From positions 1-64,000 of the forward strand of contig NZ_RWIR01000011.1 in NCBI RefSeq assembly GCF_009764265.1: a stretch of DNA of 64,000 bases, in the 5' to 3' direction. Below, piece by piece: positions 1 through 8,359 of the stretch. Numbering within the stretch: the first letter of the stretch is position 1; every line of letters begins with the position of its first letter. The DNA comes from Pseudomonas sp. PB101. GTDB lineage: Bacteria > Pseudomonadota > Gammaproteobacteria > Pseudomonadales > Pseudomonadaceae. A model generated the notes under the pieces. It had not been told where the DNA came from and made no database searches. It was given only the letters and a program-made list of their open reading frames with translations. The translations under genes and the position numbers were made by a program.

Positions 1-309
1 CGCGTTTCTACGTAAAATCTGCCAGCGTTTGGTTGTCCAGCCGCTCTGAAATTTGCATAGGATCGCGTTTTTCGTTGCGATCCTGACGGTCAAACTCGCT
101 CTAAAACGTTTTCACACAGCCTGGGTCGGTTACTGCCCTTCGCGACAGACAGAAAACGGCCAGGAGCGGACAGTGACCAAATCGTTGCGAGCAGCCCATC
201 GACTGCTCAAGGTCGCGCGCACGCTGGCGGACCTTGAACAAGCCGAGGGGATCAGAGGCGAACATTTGGCCGAGGGCTGCAACATCCGCCGACAATGCTC
301 CAGCCGGTG
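1..309. other. Left edge, no intact gene
   Basis: No intact gene is visible here. An 8-bp perfect hairpin with a 10-nt loop lies at 59-84 (AGGATCGC paired with GCGATCCT) and has no T-tract, so I do not call it a terminator. The only protein-like signal is the probable comM remnant listed separately at 173-292. Confidence 0.5.
173..292 (+). pseudogene. Probable remnant of the 3' end of comM/yifB (Mg-chelatase-like AAA ATPase)
   Basis: Forty codons in this frame read like the C-terminal helical segment of ComM/YifB ATPases. The recognisable core is HRLLKVARTLADLEQAEGI followed by HLAEG. In intact ComM proteins the family pattern is R-L-L-K-V-A-R-T-x-A-D, then I-x-x-x-H-L-x-E-A and a final Y-R. 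Here the match stops after HLAE, where the expected A-x-x-Y-R is replaced by GCNIRR. Nothing upstream in the same frame resembles the rest of the ATPase. I infer a decayed fragment left by a duplication or deletion; the match is from memory of the family, not from an alignment. Confidence 0.5.
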
Positions 310-1524
310 TCACCCCTTGGTCAGATCAACCAACGGCGTCTGCCGCACCTCAGTCTCCCGCCCACCCTGAATTTCGCTCACCTGCTTCAAGGCCTTATCC
401 ACAGCCGCCTTGTCCGCCAACAAGCTGTAGCTGATGCGGAACTGCTTGTGTTCCTTCGGCCCAATTGTTGGCACCAGGTTCAGTGGCCGCTGATAACGGC
501 GGTTGTAGGAAAAACTTGTCCCCGGCTCCAGCCCCGTGACATAGCCCTGGCCTTGGGTATCGGTGTTTTTCCACAGGGAAAACACGGGCAGTGTCTGGGT
601 ATTGAAGCCGACCGAAACGCCCAGGCTGCCGGCCTTGTTATGCAACACGGTCAACGTATCGCCCTTGGCATCGGCATACGGCACCACGTTGTAGACCGTT
701 TCGTCGTAGTCCCTGGTCGGTGCGCGGTAGGTTTGCCAGTCGGGCAGATCGCCCTTGGCCTTGTCGTTGAACGGCGATACCTGTTTCACCGGCGCGGCGA
801 AACGAGCGCCCTCCTCCAGGAACGGGTTGCTGAAGTTACTGTGATACAGCGCCTGGTATTCCTTCGGATAGTCGCCGTTGTTGGTCAGGGTGTCGTTGAG
901 GGCGAACACGACGCTGCCGGATTCGGTGACCAGTTCGGTCGCGACGGAGAAGTCTACCTTCTTGAACGCCTGCTCTTTCAGTTCGCCGCGCAGGGTGATG
1001 GCGTACGGTGGTTTTTCATCGATGTGCAGTGTGACTGTGTTCGCAGGAATGTTGGCGGCCCGACCGTGCAGGGTCAGCAGTTCGCCGTTGTCGACGCCGG
1101 GGTGGCCGACCCATTCGTATCCGCAGCGGGTGACCAGCTCATTGAAACCTTCCAACCAACCCAGACCACCGCGACCATTGAGTTCGATGAAGGACGGATT
1201 GACCACTTCCTTGACCGGCGAATCCCAGCCCATGCGCACATTGCCGACCGATGCCTGCAAGACGTTCATTCCGCGAGTCGGCACTACCGAGAGTTTCATC
1301 GTGCCGTTATCGATGTCGACGATGCTGACGCCCTCCTGCCGACCGCCGTGCAAGGTGCGCAGGGTAACGCTGAAGGGTTTGTCGGTTTTTATGCCGAGTT
1401 GCTGGCTGGTGATCTGCCAGTTCTGCGCGGCTTTGTCGGTGTCGAGCAGAACGTAATCCCAGGCCATGGCGTGGGAGGCAGCGGACAGTGCGCTGAAGGC
1501 AACAAAGAGTTTGATCGGGGTCAT
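310..1524 (-). CDS. Exported DUF4432 protein, aldose 1-epimerase-like
   Basis: A 404-residue protein. Residues 1-21 form a Sec signal peptide (MTPIKLF, a hydrophobic stretch, then SHAMA), so it should act in the periplasm. The body resembles the DUF4432 branch of the galactose-mutarotase-like beta-sandwich fold: an early V-P-T-R-G-M-N, then H-S-N-F near residue 225, and F-S-L-W-K and G-L-E-P-G-T towards the end. This family binds or epimerises sugars, but the substrate of this member is unknown. ATG at 1524 follows AAAGG at 8 nt. A near-perfect LacI-type palindrome 38 bp upstream suggests sugar-responsive repression. The gene stands alone between the comM remnant and a c-di-GMP gene. Confidence 0.75.
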   Translation of the reverse strand: MTPIKLFVAFSALSAASHAMAWDYVLLDTDKAAQNWQITSQQLGIKTDKPFSVTLRTLHGGRQEGVSIVDIDNGTMKLSVVPTRGMNVLQASVGNVRMGWDSPVKEVVNPSFIELNGRGGLGWLEGFNELVTRCGYEWVGHPGVDNGELLTLHGRAANIPANTVTLHIDEKPPYAITLRGELKEQAFKKVDFSVATELVTESGSVVFALNDTLTNNGDYPKEYQALYHSNFSNPFLEEGARFAAPVKQVSPFNDKAKGDLPDWQTYRAPTRDYDETVYNVVPYADAKGDTLTVLHNKAGSLGVSVGFNTQTLPVFSLWKNTDTQGQGYVTGLEPGTSFSYNRRYQRPLNLVPTIGPKEHKQFRISYSLLADKAAVDKALKQVSEIQGGRETEVRQTPLVDLTKG

Positions 1525-1562
1525 GGCAGCAGCCTTTCTTGGAGTTGTGCCATTTTTATAAA

Positions 1563-1584
1563 CTTGATGAAACGTTTCAGCAAG
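1563..1584. promoter_or_regulatory. LacI/GalR-type operator
   Basis: Perfect 12-bp palindrome TGAAACGTTTCA at 1568-1579, flanked by CTTG at 1563-1566 and CAAG at 1581-1584, giving a 22-bp dyad with a single unmatched pair. The central CG and the A/T-rich arms are the usual form of LacI-family operators such as Cra/FruR sites. It lies 38 bp before the DUF4432 gene at 310-1524 (minus). No LacI-family gene is in the window. Confidence 0.6.
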
Positions 1585-1703
1585 CTAAAAAAGCGACCCA
1601 ATGACGACGAGGCTGGCAGCGTGCAGCGAGCGCAGGGCAAACACGGTAATGTCACTGATAGCCGAAAGCGGACGTTCCCAGGCACCTGCGAAGTTATGGC
1701 GAT

Positions 1704-4202
1704 TTAGTCTTGGTCCTGGAAATCAGTGCTCGCCATTGATCTTTCGTGAACATACGCCTCAAATTGTTCGGCTGGCAGTGGCGGGGAAAACAGGAAGCCC
1801 TGGTAGGTCTGGCAGCCATGCTTGAACAGAAAGGTGCGCTGAGCTTCTGTCTCCACACCTTCTGCAATCACCGAAAGCCCCAATATCTGGCTCAGGCTCA
1901 CAATCGCGCAGGCGATGGCGGCGTCGTTGGGATCAACCAGCACATCCCTGATGAAGGACTGGTCGATCTTGAGTTGATCCAGCGGAAGGCTCTTCAGGTA
2001 TGACAGTGACGAGTAGCCGGTTCCGAAATCATCCAGCGAAAGACCTATGCCGATCGATTTCAACTCGATCATTTTGGCGACAGTACTTTCCATATCCTCT
2101 ACCAGCAGGCCTTCGGTCAGTTCCAGTTTCAATTTCTTCGGATCGGCCCCCGTGCATCTCAGTACTTGCAGTACCTCCTCGACGAAGTCCGGATGGTGAA
2201 ACTGGCGGGCGCTGACATTCACAGCCATACCCAGTCGGGCGGTTTGCGAATGCTTTGCCCAGGCAACCAGCTGAGTGCAGGCTGCCTGCAGCGCCCAACG
2301 GCCTAACGGCAGAATCAACCCCGTTTCCTCTGCCAATGGAATGAACTCTCCTGGAAACACGACTCCGCGCTCGGGATTCTGCCATCTCATCAGTGCCTCT
2401 GCGCCAATGATACGGCCCTCACTATTCACCTGCGGCTGGTAATGAAGAAGGAATTCTTGGTCCTGCAGGCCTCGGCGCAAGTCCACTTCCAGTCTGGCGC
2501 GTGCCGTGGCAACCGCCTGCATTTGCGGATCGAAGAAGCGCATGGTATTGCGGCCCGCCGCCTTGGCGCGATACATCGCCAGGTCAGCGCGCTTCATAAT
2601 ATCGTCCACCGTGCTCATCTGCCCCTGGAACAGCGCAATGCCGAGGCTGGGGGTGCTGTGGTGCTCATATCCATCCAGCTGGTAGGAAATGTTCAGAGCG
2701 TCGAGAATTTTTTCGCCAATAGCCTTGGCCTGGATAGCTGCGTCTGGAGGATTCTCATTCAGGCCGTCCAGCAGGACGACGAATTCGTCTCCGCCCAGGC
2801 GAGCCACGGTGTCGCTCTCGCGTATGCAGCCGCAAAGGCGCAGAGCAACTTGCTGCAGCAACATGTCGCCTCTGTCATGCCCCAGCGTGTCGTTCAGTGC
2901 CTTGAAGTTATCCAGGTCAATGAGAATGATCGCGTTCGTATGCAGGCTGCGGGGGCTGCCCGCCAGCAGATGCTGTAACCGGTCCAACATGAGCCGCCTG
3001 TTGGCCAGCCCGGTCAACTGATCGTAGAAGGCCAAACGCTGGACCTCTTGCTCAGCGGTCTTGCGGTGGGTGATGTCAGTATTGATCGACAGAACGGATT
3101 GCGGCTGGCCATCATCGTCTCGCACCAGGGTTCGATGACTATCGAACGTGATGGTGCAGCCATCCCTGCGTCGAAGGGTAACTTCGTCCGCCCAGTCACC
3201 CGTTTCGATCAGGCTGTCAGTGGCCGCATTGAAAGCGGCGCCACCCTGGTAGATCAACTCCTGTGCCGATTTGCCGAGTGCCTCTTCCTTTGACAGACCG
3301 TAGAGACGCTCGGCACTTTTGTTCCAGTACAGGATGCGGTTATCCATCCCGTGAACGACAATGGCGTCCTGGGCCTTGTCCAGCAGCGATGCCTGCTGGC
3401 GGGCCTGCTTCTCGCTTTCGCGCAGCACTGCCAGATAACCTTCCCTTTCGGCTGCCTGCGACTCCATTTCGCGCCTGATCTTGCCCCCGTAGATAACGGC
3501 CGCACTGACCATCAGTAGCACGAACAGCATGATCGCGTATTCGACCCGGCGCAGTTCTTCGACCGACTCAAGCTCCTCCTCCAGAAGCTTGCTTTGCACC
3601 AGGCCAACGCGATCGCGCACGGTACTGAGTGAGGCGAGCAACAGGGAAAACTTCCTGTCCATCGTTGCCATGCGTTTGCCGGCATTGTCCGACTGCCCTT
3701 CCCTGAAGTAGGAAAAGATCAGCAAGGCCTCGTTCACCATTTCGACCATCGCGGCATCAACGGCACCCACCTCATCCTTCAATGCAAGGGTAAAGGCTTG
3801 TATATCTGCACTGTGTTCAGCCTCATTGGCGATCCGTGCTTCCAACTGTTTTTTGGTCATTGCCAAATGCTCGTTGAAGGCGCGCAAGGCTTCATTCATG
3901 TTCCGCGATTCGGCTTCGACATTATGTGTGTCGAACACATTATTGCCCGGCGCATTGACTGTGGAAGCCAGGCTGCCCAGCGTTGAATAGCTCGACAGCT
4001 GTTGGACCCACGACTGGTTTGCCTTGATGGAGCGGTGATAGGTATCGACGATCAGGTGATTCAATAGCACGCTAAGCACAACAACCAGCACGTCGAATCC
4101 CGCAAGAAAAAAGTACATGCGGTGCCATTTGGTCGAGCGCGGCTTATTCAAACGGGTGGGTATGGCTTGCTGTGCGGCGCTTTTATCCCTGAAAGAATCC
4201 AT
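1704..4202 (-). CDS. Membrane PAS-GGDEF-EAL protein (c-di-GMP turnover)
   Basis: An 832-residue inner-membrane signalling protein. I place the start at the ATG at 4202, because GGAG lies 8 nt upstream; the same frame stays open upstream to 4418 without comparable support. Order: TM1 about 29-50, a periplasmic helical sensor region, TM2 about 222-240, a PAS domain about 270-380, GGDEF and EAL. The GGDEF motif is intact at 470-474, with a canonical RxxD inhibitory site (RESD) five residues before it. EALMRW at 602-607 and DDFGTGYSSL are intact. Both cyclase and phosphodiesterase activity are therefore possible; which dominates cannot be read from sequence. No partner gene is adjacent. Confidence 0.9.
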   Translation of the reverse strand: MDSFRDKSAAQQAIPTRLNKPRSTKWHRMYFFLAGFDVLVVVLSVLLNHLIVDTYHRSIKANQSWVQQLSSYSTLGSLASTVNAPGNNVFDTHNVEAESRNMNEALRAFNEHLAMTKKQLEARIANEAEHSADIQAFTLALKDEVGAVDAAMVEMVNEALLIFSYFREGQSDNAGKRMATMDRKFSLLLASLSTVRDRVGLVQSKLLEEELESVEELRRVEYAIMLFVLLMVSAAVIYGGKIRREMESQAAEREGYLAVLRESEKQARQQASLLDKAQDAIVVHGMDNRILYWNKSAERLYGLSKEEALGKSAQELIYQGGAAFNAATDSLIETGDWADEVTLRRRDGCTITFDSHRTLVRDDDGQPQSVLSINTDITHRKTAEQEVQRLAFYDQLTGLANRRLMLDRLQHLLAGSPRSLHTNAIILIDLDNFKALNDTLGHDRGDMLLQQVALRLCGCIRESDTVARLGGDEFVVLLDGLNENPPDAAIQAKAIGEKILDALNISYQLDGYEHHSTPSLGIALFQGQMSTVDDIMKRADLAMYRAKAAGRNTMRFFDPQMQAVATARARLEVDLRRGLQDQEFLLHYQPQVNSEGRIIGAEALMRWQNPERGVVFPGEFIPLAEETGLILPLGRWALQAACTQLVAWAKHSQTARLGMAVNVSARQFHHPDFVEEVLQVLRCTGADPKKLKLELTEGLLVEDMESTVAKMIELKSIGIGLSLDDFGTGYSSLSYLKSLPLDQLKIDQSFIRDVLVDPNDAAIACAIVSLSQILGLSVIAEGVETEAQRTFLFKHGCQTYQGFLFSPPLPAEQFEAYVHERSMASTDFQDQD

Positions 4203-4667
4203 TTCACAATCTCCAAACATAATCCTTCTAAATTGAGCAATAGAAGCGGTATTCGGAAACCAGATAACCTTTTGTGCCGACACCTGAACCTGAGAACACA
4301 CCGCACGTAGCATTAGCCACGATTCTCCTCGCTCTCCAGTGTAGAACTGAATGTCGGCAACCACTTTTGCCAGATGTTCTGTTCCTTTCAATTTCTTCGC
4401 AGAATAGTCGGGTGACATAGGGCACGTTGCGGTTCATTTCCGCGCAGCCTGCCGGACCGTCTGATCAGTTTCGTCAGTAGACAAAGCATAGCCATTAATT
4501 TGCCATTATTCTGTTCGCCAACTACTCCGGGTCGGTAGCAGGCCTTGATGGTCGGCAGCTTTCAGCCGGGATGAACAGCACTGAAAAGATGGCTGCGGAT
4601 GTCATTCATGCTTTGTCGCAAGAAGCGCAATAGCTCGAAACCGGAACGGCAGAGGCGCGTCCTCATA
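4203..4667. other. Intergenic, nothing recognisable
   Basis: About 465 bp before the GGDEF-EAL gene. It should hold that gene's promoter, but I can identify no confident -35/-10 pair, RNA gene or ORF with family character. Confidence 0.4.
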
Positions 4668-5086
4668 CAGGTATTGTGTTGCCCGTGTTACCCGGGACAG
4701 GACGCGGTCTCTTGTAGGAGCCGGCTTGCCGGCGATGGTCGTTAACGATAACGCGTATGACCTGGATAAACGCGGCGCACTTGAGTCCATCGCCGGCAAG
4801 CCGGCTCCTACAGGTATTGTGTTGCCCGTGTTTGCCGGGACAGGACGCGGTCTCTTGCTGGCGATGGTCGTTAACGATAACGCGTGTGACCTGGATAAAC
4901 GCGGCGCACTTGAGTTCATCGCCGGCAAGCCGGCTCCTACAGGTATTGTGTTGCCCGTGTTTCCCGGGACAGGACGCGGTCCCCTTGTAGGAGCCGGCTT
5001 GCTGGCGATGGTCGTTAACGATAACGCGTGTAACCTGGAGAACCGCGGCGCACTTGAGTTCATCGCCGGCAAGCCGGCTCCTACAG
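4668..5086. repeat. Tandem REPIN array (three units)
   Basis: Three head-to-tail copies of a spacer (CAGGTATTGTGTTGCCCGTG onward, starting at about 4668, 4810 and 4939) followed by a REPIN (4713-4812, 4856-4941, 4985-5086). Each full REPIN is two inverted REPs (GTAGGAGCCGGCTTGCCGGC and its complement) around a conserved insert containing TTAACGATAACGCGT. The left REP of the second copy has lost GTAGGAGCCGGCT. Because the spacer is repeated along with the REPIN, the unit was amplified as a block of about 130-140 bp. The array lies downstream of the GntR gene. Confidence 0.9.
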
Positions 5087-5092
5087 GCGGTG

Positions 5093-5878
5093 CTAGGACT
5101 TTCTCGCCCCCGGGTTCTGCCAGAACGACGGATCGGCACTCTTGAGCCGTTCGACGGCATTGTTGATGTGGTTCAACGCCGCATGGCGCGCGCCTTCGGG
5201 GTCGCGTGCGGCGATGGCCGCGTACACGGCAAAGTGCTCGGCCCGCACGGTCTTGGCCAGATCCCGGCGGCGCTCCTCGTTGGAGCGCGTGATGCGGATC
5301 GCCTCCTTGATGTATTGCGCGATGAATTCGTGCAATGACGGGTACAGCGGGTTGCCCGTCGCCCGGGAAATCGAGTGATGGAACGCGAGGTCTTCCTCTA
5401 CCCCGTCGCGACTCTCCTGCTCGGCTGCATCGATGGCCTTCAGTGCCTGAAGAATGGCTTCGAGCTGCGCCGGCGAATGCCGCTGGGCCGCCAGTGCAGC
5501 CGCCTCGCCTTCGATCCCGCGGCGCAGTTCGGTGACCCTCAACACCGCCTCGATCGACCCGCCGACATCCAGATCAATCGTGAACGCCTTGATGTGCGCA
5601 CCCTCGCTGACCACGGTACCGCTGCCCTGGCGGACTTCGACCAGACCGGCTGACTTGAGGCGCGAGATCGCCTCGCGGATGACGGTCCGGCTGACACCGA
5701 AACGTTCCGAGAGCACGGGCTCGGTGGGCAGGCGATCGCCCGGCAGCGCTTCGCCGCTGGCGATAAAGGCCTTGAGGGCCGCCGTCACCTGATCGGACAG
5801 CGTGCCCTTGGCGGAGTCCTTCAGGGCCCCCAATGCATCGGTGGCACAGGGAGATTTGTCAGGAATGGGCATAGGCAT
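5093..5878 (-). CDS. GntR/FadR-family (FCD) transcriptional regulator
   Basis: A 261-residue regulator. The N-terminal winged helix contains the typical LPTEPVLSERFGVSRTVIRE stretch and ends in V-R-Q-G-S-G-T-V-V. The C-terminal half is an FCD ligand domain with the metal-binding-type D-x-x-F-H-x-x-I (EEDLAFHHSI) and a later H near L-N-H-I-N. It is divergent from the erythronate permease/otn operon, and FCD regulators usually repress the adjacent sugar-acid operon, so I infer it is the tetronate-responsive repressor. The frame opens at a TTG at 5890, but ATG at 5878 is more plausible; the ribosome site is weak in either case. Confidence 0.85.
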   Translation of the reverse strand: MPMPIPDKSPCATDALGALKDSAKGTLSDQVTAALKAFIASGEALPGDRLPTEPVLSERFGVSRTVIREAISRLKSAGLVEVRQGSGTVVSEGAHIKAFTIDLDVGGSIEAVLRVTELRRGIEGEAAALAAQRHSPAQLEAILQALKAIDAAEQESRDGVEEDLAFHHSISRATGNPLYPSLHEFIAQYIKEAIRITRSNEERRRDLAKTVRAEHFAVYAAIAARDPEGARHAALNHINNAVERLKSADPSFWQNPGARKS

Positions 5879-5942
5879 CTCTGGGCTCAAATCGGTGAAC
5901 GGTACTGCATTTTAGACCCGCCGTCCTCTTTGAATTTAGGCG

Positions 5943-5990
5943 TTGAATTCGTATGACGTATTATGATAAAAAACGCCACATCATGTAATC
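5943..5990. promoter_or_regulatory. Possible operator/promoter of the otn operon
   Basis: AT-rich stretch in the divergent region containing a near-inverted pair, ATTATGAT at 5960-5967 and ATCATGTAAT at 5980-5989, and a possible -10 TATGAT at 5962-5967. No -35 at proper spacing is convincing. It is a candidate binding site for the divergent GntR regulator only because of its position. Confidence 0.3.
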
Positions 5991-6038
5991 CGACAAAAAC
6001 AAAGTCACCCACTACAAAAATAAGGATGGGGGAAACAC

Positions 6039-7349
6039 ATGACTGAATCAGTGATTCAAACCGGTGCCGCCGTGCCCGCCAATCGCTTCGAGGATCTGGC
6101 GTACCGCAAAGTGGCGTGGCGTATCCTGCCGCTGTTGTTGCTGTGTTACCTGGTCGCCTATCTGGATCGGGTGAACGTCGGTTTCGCCAAGTTGCAGATG
6201 TCCGACGATCTACAGTTTTCCGAAGCCGTCTACGGCCTTGGCGCAGGGATTTTCTTCATTGCCTACTTCCTCGTGGAAATTCCCAGCAACCTGATCCTGC
6301 ATCGCGTCGGCGCGCGGCTGTGGATCGCACGCATCATGATCACCTGGGGCATCATCTCCTCGGCCATGGCCCTGGTGAATACGCCGATGTCCTTCTACAT
6401 CATGCGCTTCCTGCTGGGGATCGCCGAAGCCGGGTTCTACCCGGGCGTCATCCTCTATCTGTCCTATTGGTTCCCGACCCACCGCCGCGGCAAGATGTAC
6501 GCCCTGTTCGCCACCGCCGTGCCGCTGTCCGGGCTGATCGGCGCGCCCTTGTCCGGCTGGATCATGAGCGCCTTCAACGGTACCCACGGGTTTGCCGGCT
6601 GGCAGTGGCTGTTCTTCCTCGAAGGACTGCCCTCGATCGCCGTCGGCATCCTGGTGATTTTCTGCCTCAGCGACCGCATCTCCAGTGCCGGCTGGCTGAC
6701 CCGGGAAGAAAAAACCCTGCTGCAGACACGCATCGACGCGGAAACCGCCGGCCACCAGAAACACAGCCTCAAAGAGGTGTTCCTGCAACCGCGCATCTGG
6801 CTGCTGACGGCCATCTACTTCTGCATGATCGCCGGCTTCTACACCGTCGGCTTCTGGTTGCCGACCCTGATACGCCAGGCCGGCGTCAGCGATGTCCTGC
6901 AGGTCGGCATGCTCACCGCCATCCCTTACGCCGCAGCGGCCATGACCATGATCCTGGTGTCGCGCAGCGCCGACCGGTTGCGCGAGCGGCGCTGGCACCT
7001 GGCGCTGACCGCCGTGCTCGGTGGCATCGGCCTGTTCATCTCCGCCACCTGGAGCGACAACTTCACGGTTTCGATGATCGGCCTGACCCTTGGCTCGATG
7101 GGGGCGATGAGCACCCTGCCACTGTTCTGGAGCCTGCCGACCGCCTTCCTCGGCGGCACCGCGGCCGCCGCCGGCATTGCCCTGATCAATTCCTGGGGCA
7201 ACCTGGCGGGCTTCGTTTCGCCGTACCTGATGGGCTTCCTCAAAGACGCAACCCACAGCACCACGATCGGCATGTATGTGATGGCAAGTGCCTTGTTCCT
7301 CGGCGCCCTGCTGGTCTTCAGAATTCCCGGAAAACTCGTCAACCGCTGA
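6039..7349 (+). CDS. MFS permease, anion:cation symporter type, probably for tetronate
   Basis: A 436-residue integral membrane protein with about 12 predicted helices. The N-terminal YLDRVNVGFAKLQM after TM1 and the F-Y-P-G-V-I-L-Y-L-S-Y-W-F-P loop are characteristic of the ACS (phthalate/tartrate/glucarate) branch of MFS transporters, which import organic and sugar acids with protons. It is the first gene of an operon with denD, otnK, otnC and otnI, so uptake of D-erythronate or a related four-carbon sugar acid is the natural inference. AAGGA lies upstream of the ATG. The gap to denD is 15 bp. Confidence 0.88.
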   Translation: MTESVIQTGAAVPANRFEDLAYRKVAWRILPLLLLCYLVAYLDRVNVGFAKLQMSDDLQFSEAVYGLGAGIFFIAYFLVEIPSNLILHRVGARLWIARIMITWGIISSAMALVNTPMSFYIMRFLLGIAEAGFYPGVILYLSYWFPTHRRGKMYALFATAVPLSGLIGAPLSGWIMSAFNGTHGFAGWQWLFFLEGLPSIAVGILVIFCLSDRISSAGWLTREEKTLLQTRIDAETAGHQKHSLKEVFLQPRIWLLTAIYFCMIAGFYTVGFWLPTLIRQAGVSDVLQVGMLTAIPYAAAAMTMILVSRSADRLRERRWHLALTAVLGGIGLFISATWSDNFTVSMIGLTLGSMGAMSTLPLFWSLPTAFLGGTAAAAGIALINSWGNLAGFVSPYLMGFLKDATHSTTIGMYVMASALFLGALLVFRIPGKLVNR

Positions 7350-7364
7350 CGTTTGGAGTAACTC

Positions 7365-8339
7365 ATGAATATTCTCGTGACCGGCGCGGCCGGCTTCCTC
7401 GGCCGCCGCCTGATCGAAGCGCTGTTGCTGCGTGGCTCGCTCACCGACCGTACTGGCGAGTCCCGGCCCATCGGCCAGATCGTCGCCTTCGACATGGTCG
7501 AACTCACGGGGATCGACGATCCCCGGGTCAAGGTGGTGTGTGGCGATATCGCCGACCCTGAAGTGCTGGACCGCCTGATCGATGCCGGCACCGACAGCAT
7601 CTTCCACCTGGCCGCCGTGGTTTCCAGCCAGGCTGAAGCCGACTTCGAACTGGGCATGCGCATCAATTTCACCGCGACCCGGAACATGCTCGAACGCGTG
7701 CGCACGCTCGGCACCTGCCCGAAATGGGTGATGACCAGCTCGGTCGCGGTGTTCGGCGGGCAGTTGCCGGAACGTGTCCGCGACGATCAGGTCTGGGCGC
7801 CGCAGAGTTCCTATGGCACGCAAAAAGCCATGAACGACCTGCTGCTCGCCGACTACAGCCGGCGTGCGTTCGTCGATGGCCGCAGCCTGCGCATGCCGAC
7901 CATCGTGGTGCGCCCGGGCAAGCCCAACCTGGCCGCCTCCAGCTTTGCCAGCGGGATCATCCGCGAACCGCTCAACGGCCAGCCCAGCGTATGCCCGGTA
8001 CCGCTCGATACGCGCCTGTGGCTGATGTCGCCAGCGCAGGCGATTCGCAACCTGATCCATGGTCATGAACTGTCCGCCGAGCAATTGACCGAAGGTCGGG
8101 TGATCAACATGCCGGGCCTGTCGATCACCGTCGAACGCATGATCGACGCCCTGCGCCAGACGGCAGGCGAGGAAGTGGCCGCACGGATCCGCATGGAACG
8201 CAATCCGGCGATCGAGCGCATCGTCGGCTCCTGGCCAGGTGCATTCTGCGCCACCTACTCCCGGGACCTGGGCTTCACCGCGGATGAGCATTTCACCGAT
8301 GTGATCGAGCAGTTCATCAATGAGTACCTGCCCGGCTAA
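7365..8339 (+). CDS. denD: D-erythronate dehydrogenase DenD
   Basis: A 324-residue extended-SDR/epimerase-type oxidoreductase. The N-terminal NAD site is VTGAAGFLGRR and the active-site Y-x-x-x-K appears as SYGTQK near residue 150, preceded by the MTSSVAVFG segment. In the established D-erythronate route DenD oxidises D-erythronate at C2 to 2-oxo-tetronate. The neighbours are the isomerase, kinase and decarboxylase that complete the pathway, which strongly supports this call over a generic NAD-dependent epimerase. GGAG precedes the ATG; a 20-bp gap separates it from otnK. Confidence 0.85.
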   Translation: MNILVTGAAGFLGRRLIEALLLRGSLTDRTGESRPIGQIVAFDMVELTGIDDPRVKVVCGDIADPEVLDRLIDAGTDSIFHLAAVVSSQAEADFELGMRINFTATRNMLERVRTLGTCPKWVMTSSVAVFGGQLPERVRDDQVWAPQSSYGTQKAMNDLLLADYSRRAFVDGRSLRMPTIVVRPGKPNLAASSFASGIIREPLNGQPSVCPVPLDTRLWLMSPAQAIRNLIHGHELSAEQLTEGRVINMPGLSITVERMIDALRQTAGEEVAARIRMERNPAIERIVGSWPGAFCATYSRDLGFTADEHFTDVIEQFINEYLPG

Positions 8340-8359
8340 ACCGGATTGAGGAGTTCAAC

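Noticed and set aside
295..1707. 470-codon plus-strand frame
   Set aside because: Antisense to the DUF4432 gene, which has a signal peptide, ribosome site and recognisable fold.
4668..5086. CRISPR-like appearance of regularly spaced repeats
   Set aside because: Repeats are long palindromic REP pairs with repeated, not unique, spacers, and there are no cas genes.
4602..5160. Open frames of 139-165 codons on both strands with repeated protein segments
   Set aside because: They are translations of the tandem REPIN array; the protein repeats follow the DNA repeat and have no ribosome site or family character.
6210..8291. 693-codon frame on the minus strand
   Set aside because: Antisense of the MFS and denD genes; composition is the mirror of GC-rich codons and shows no domain.
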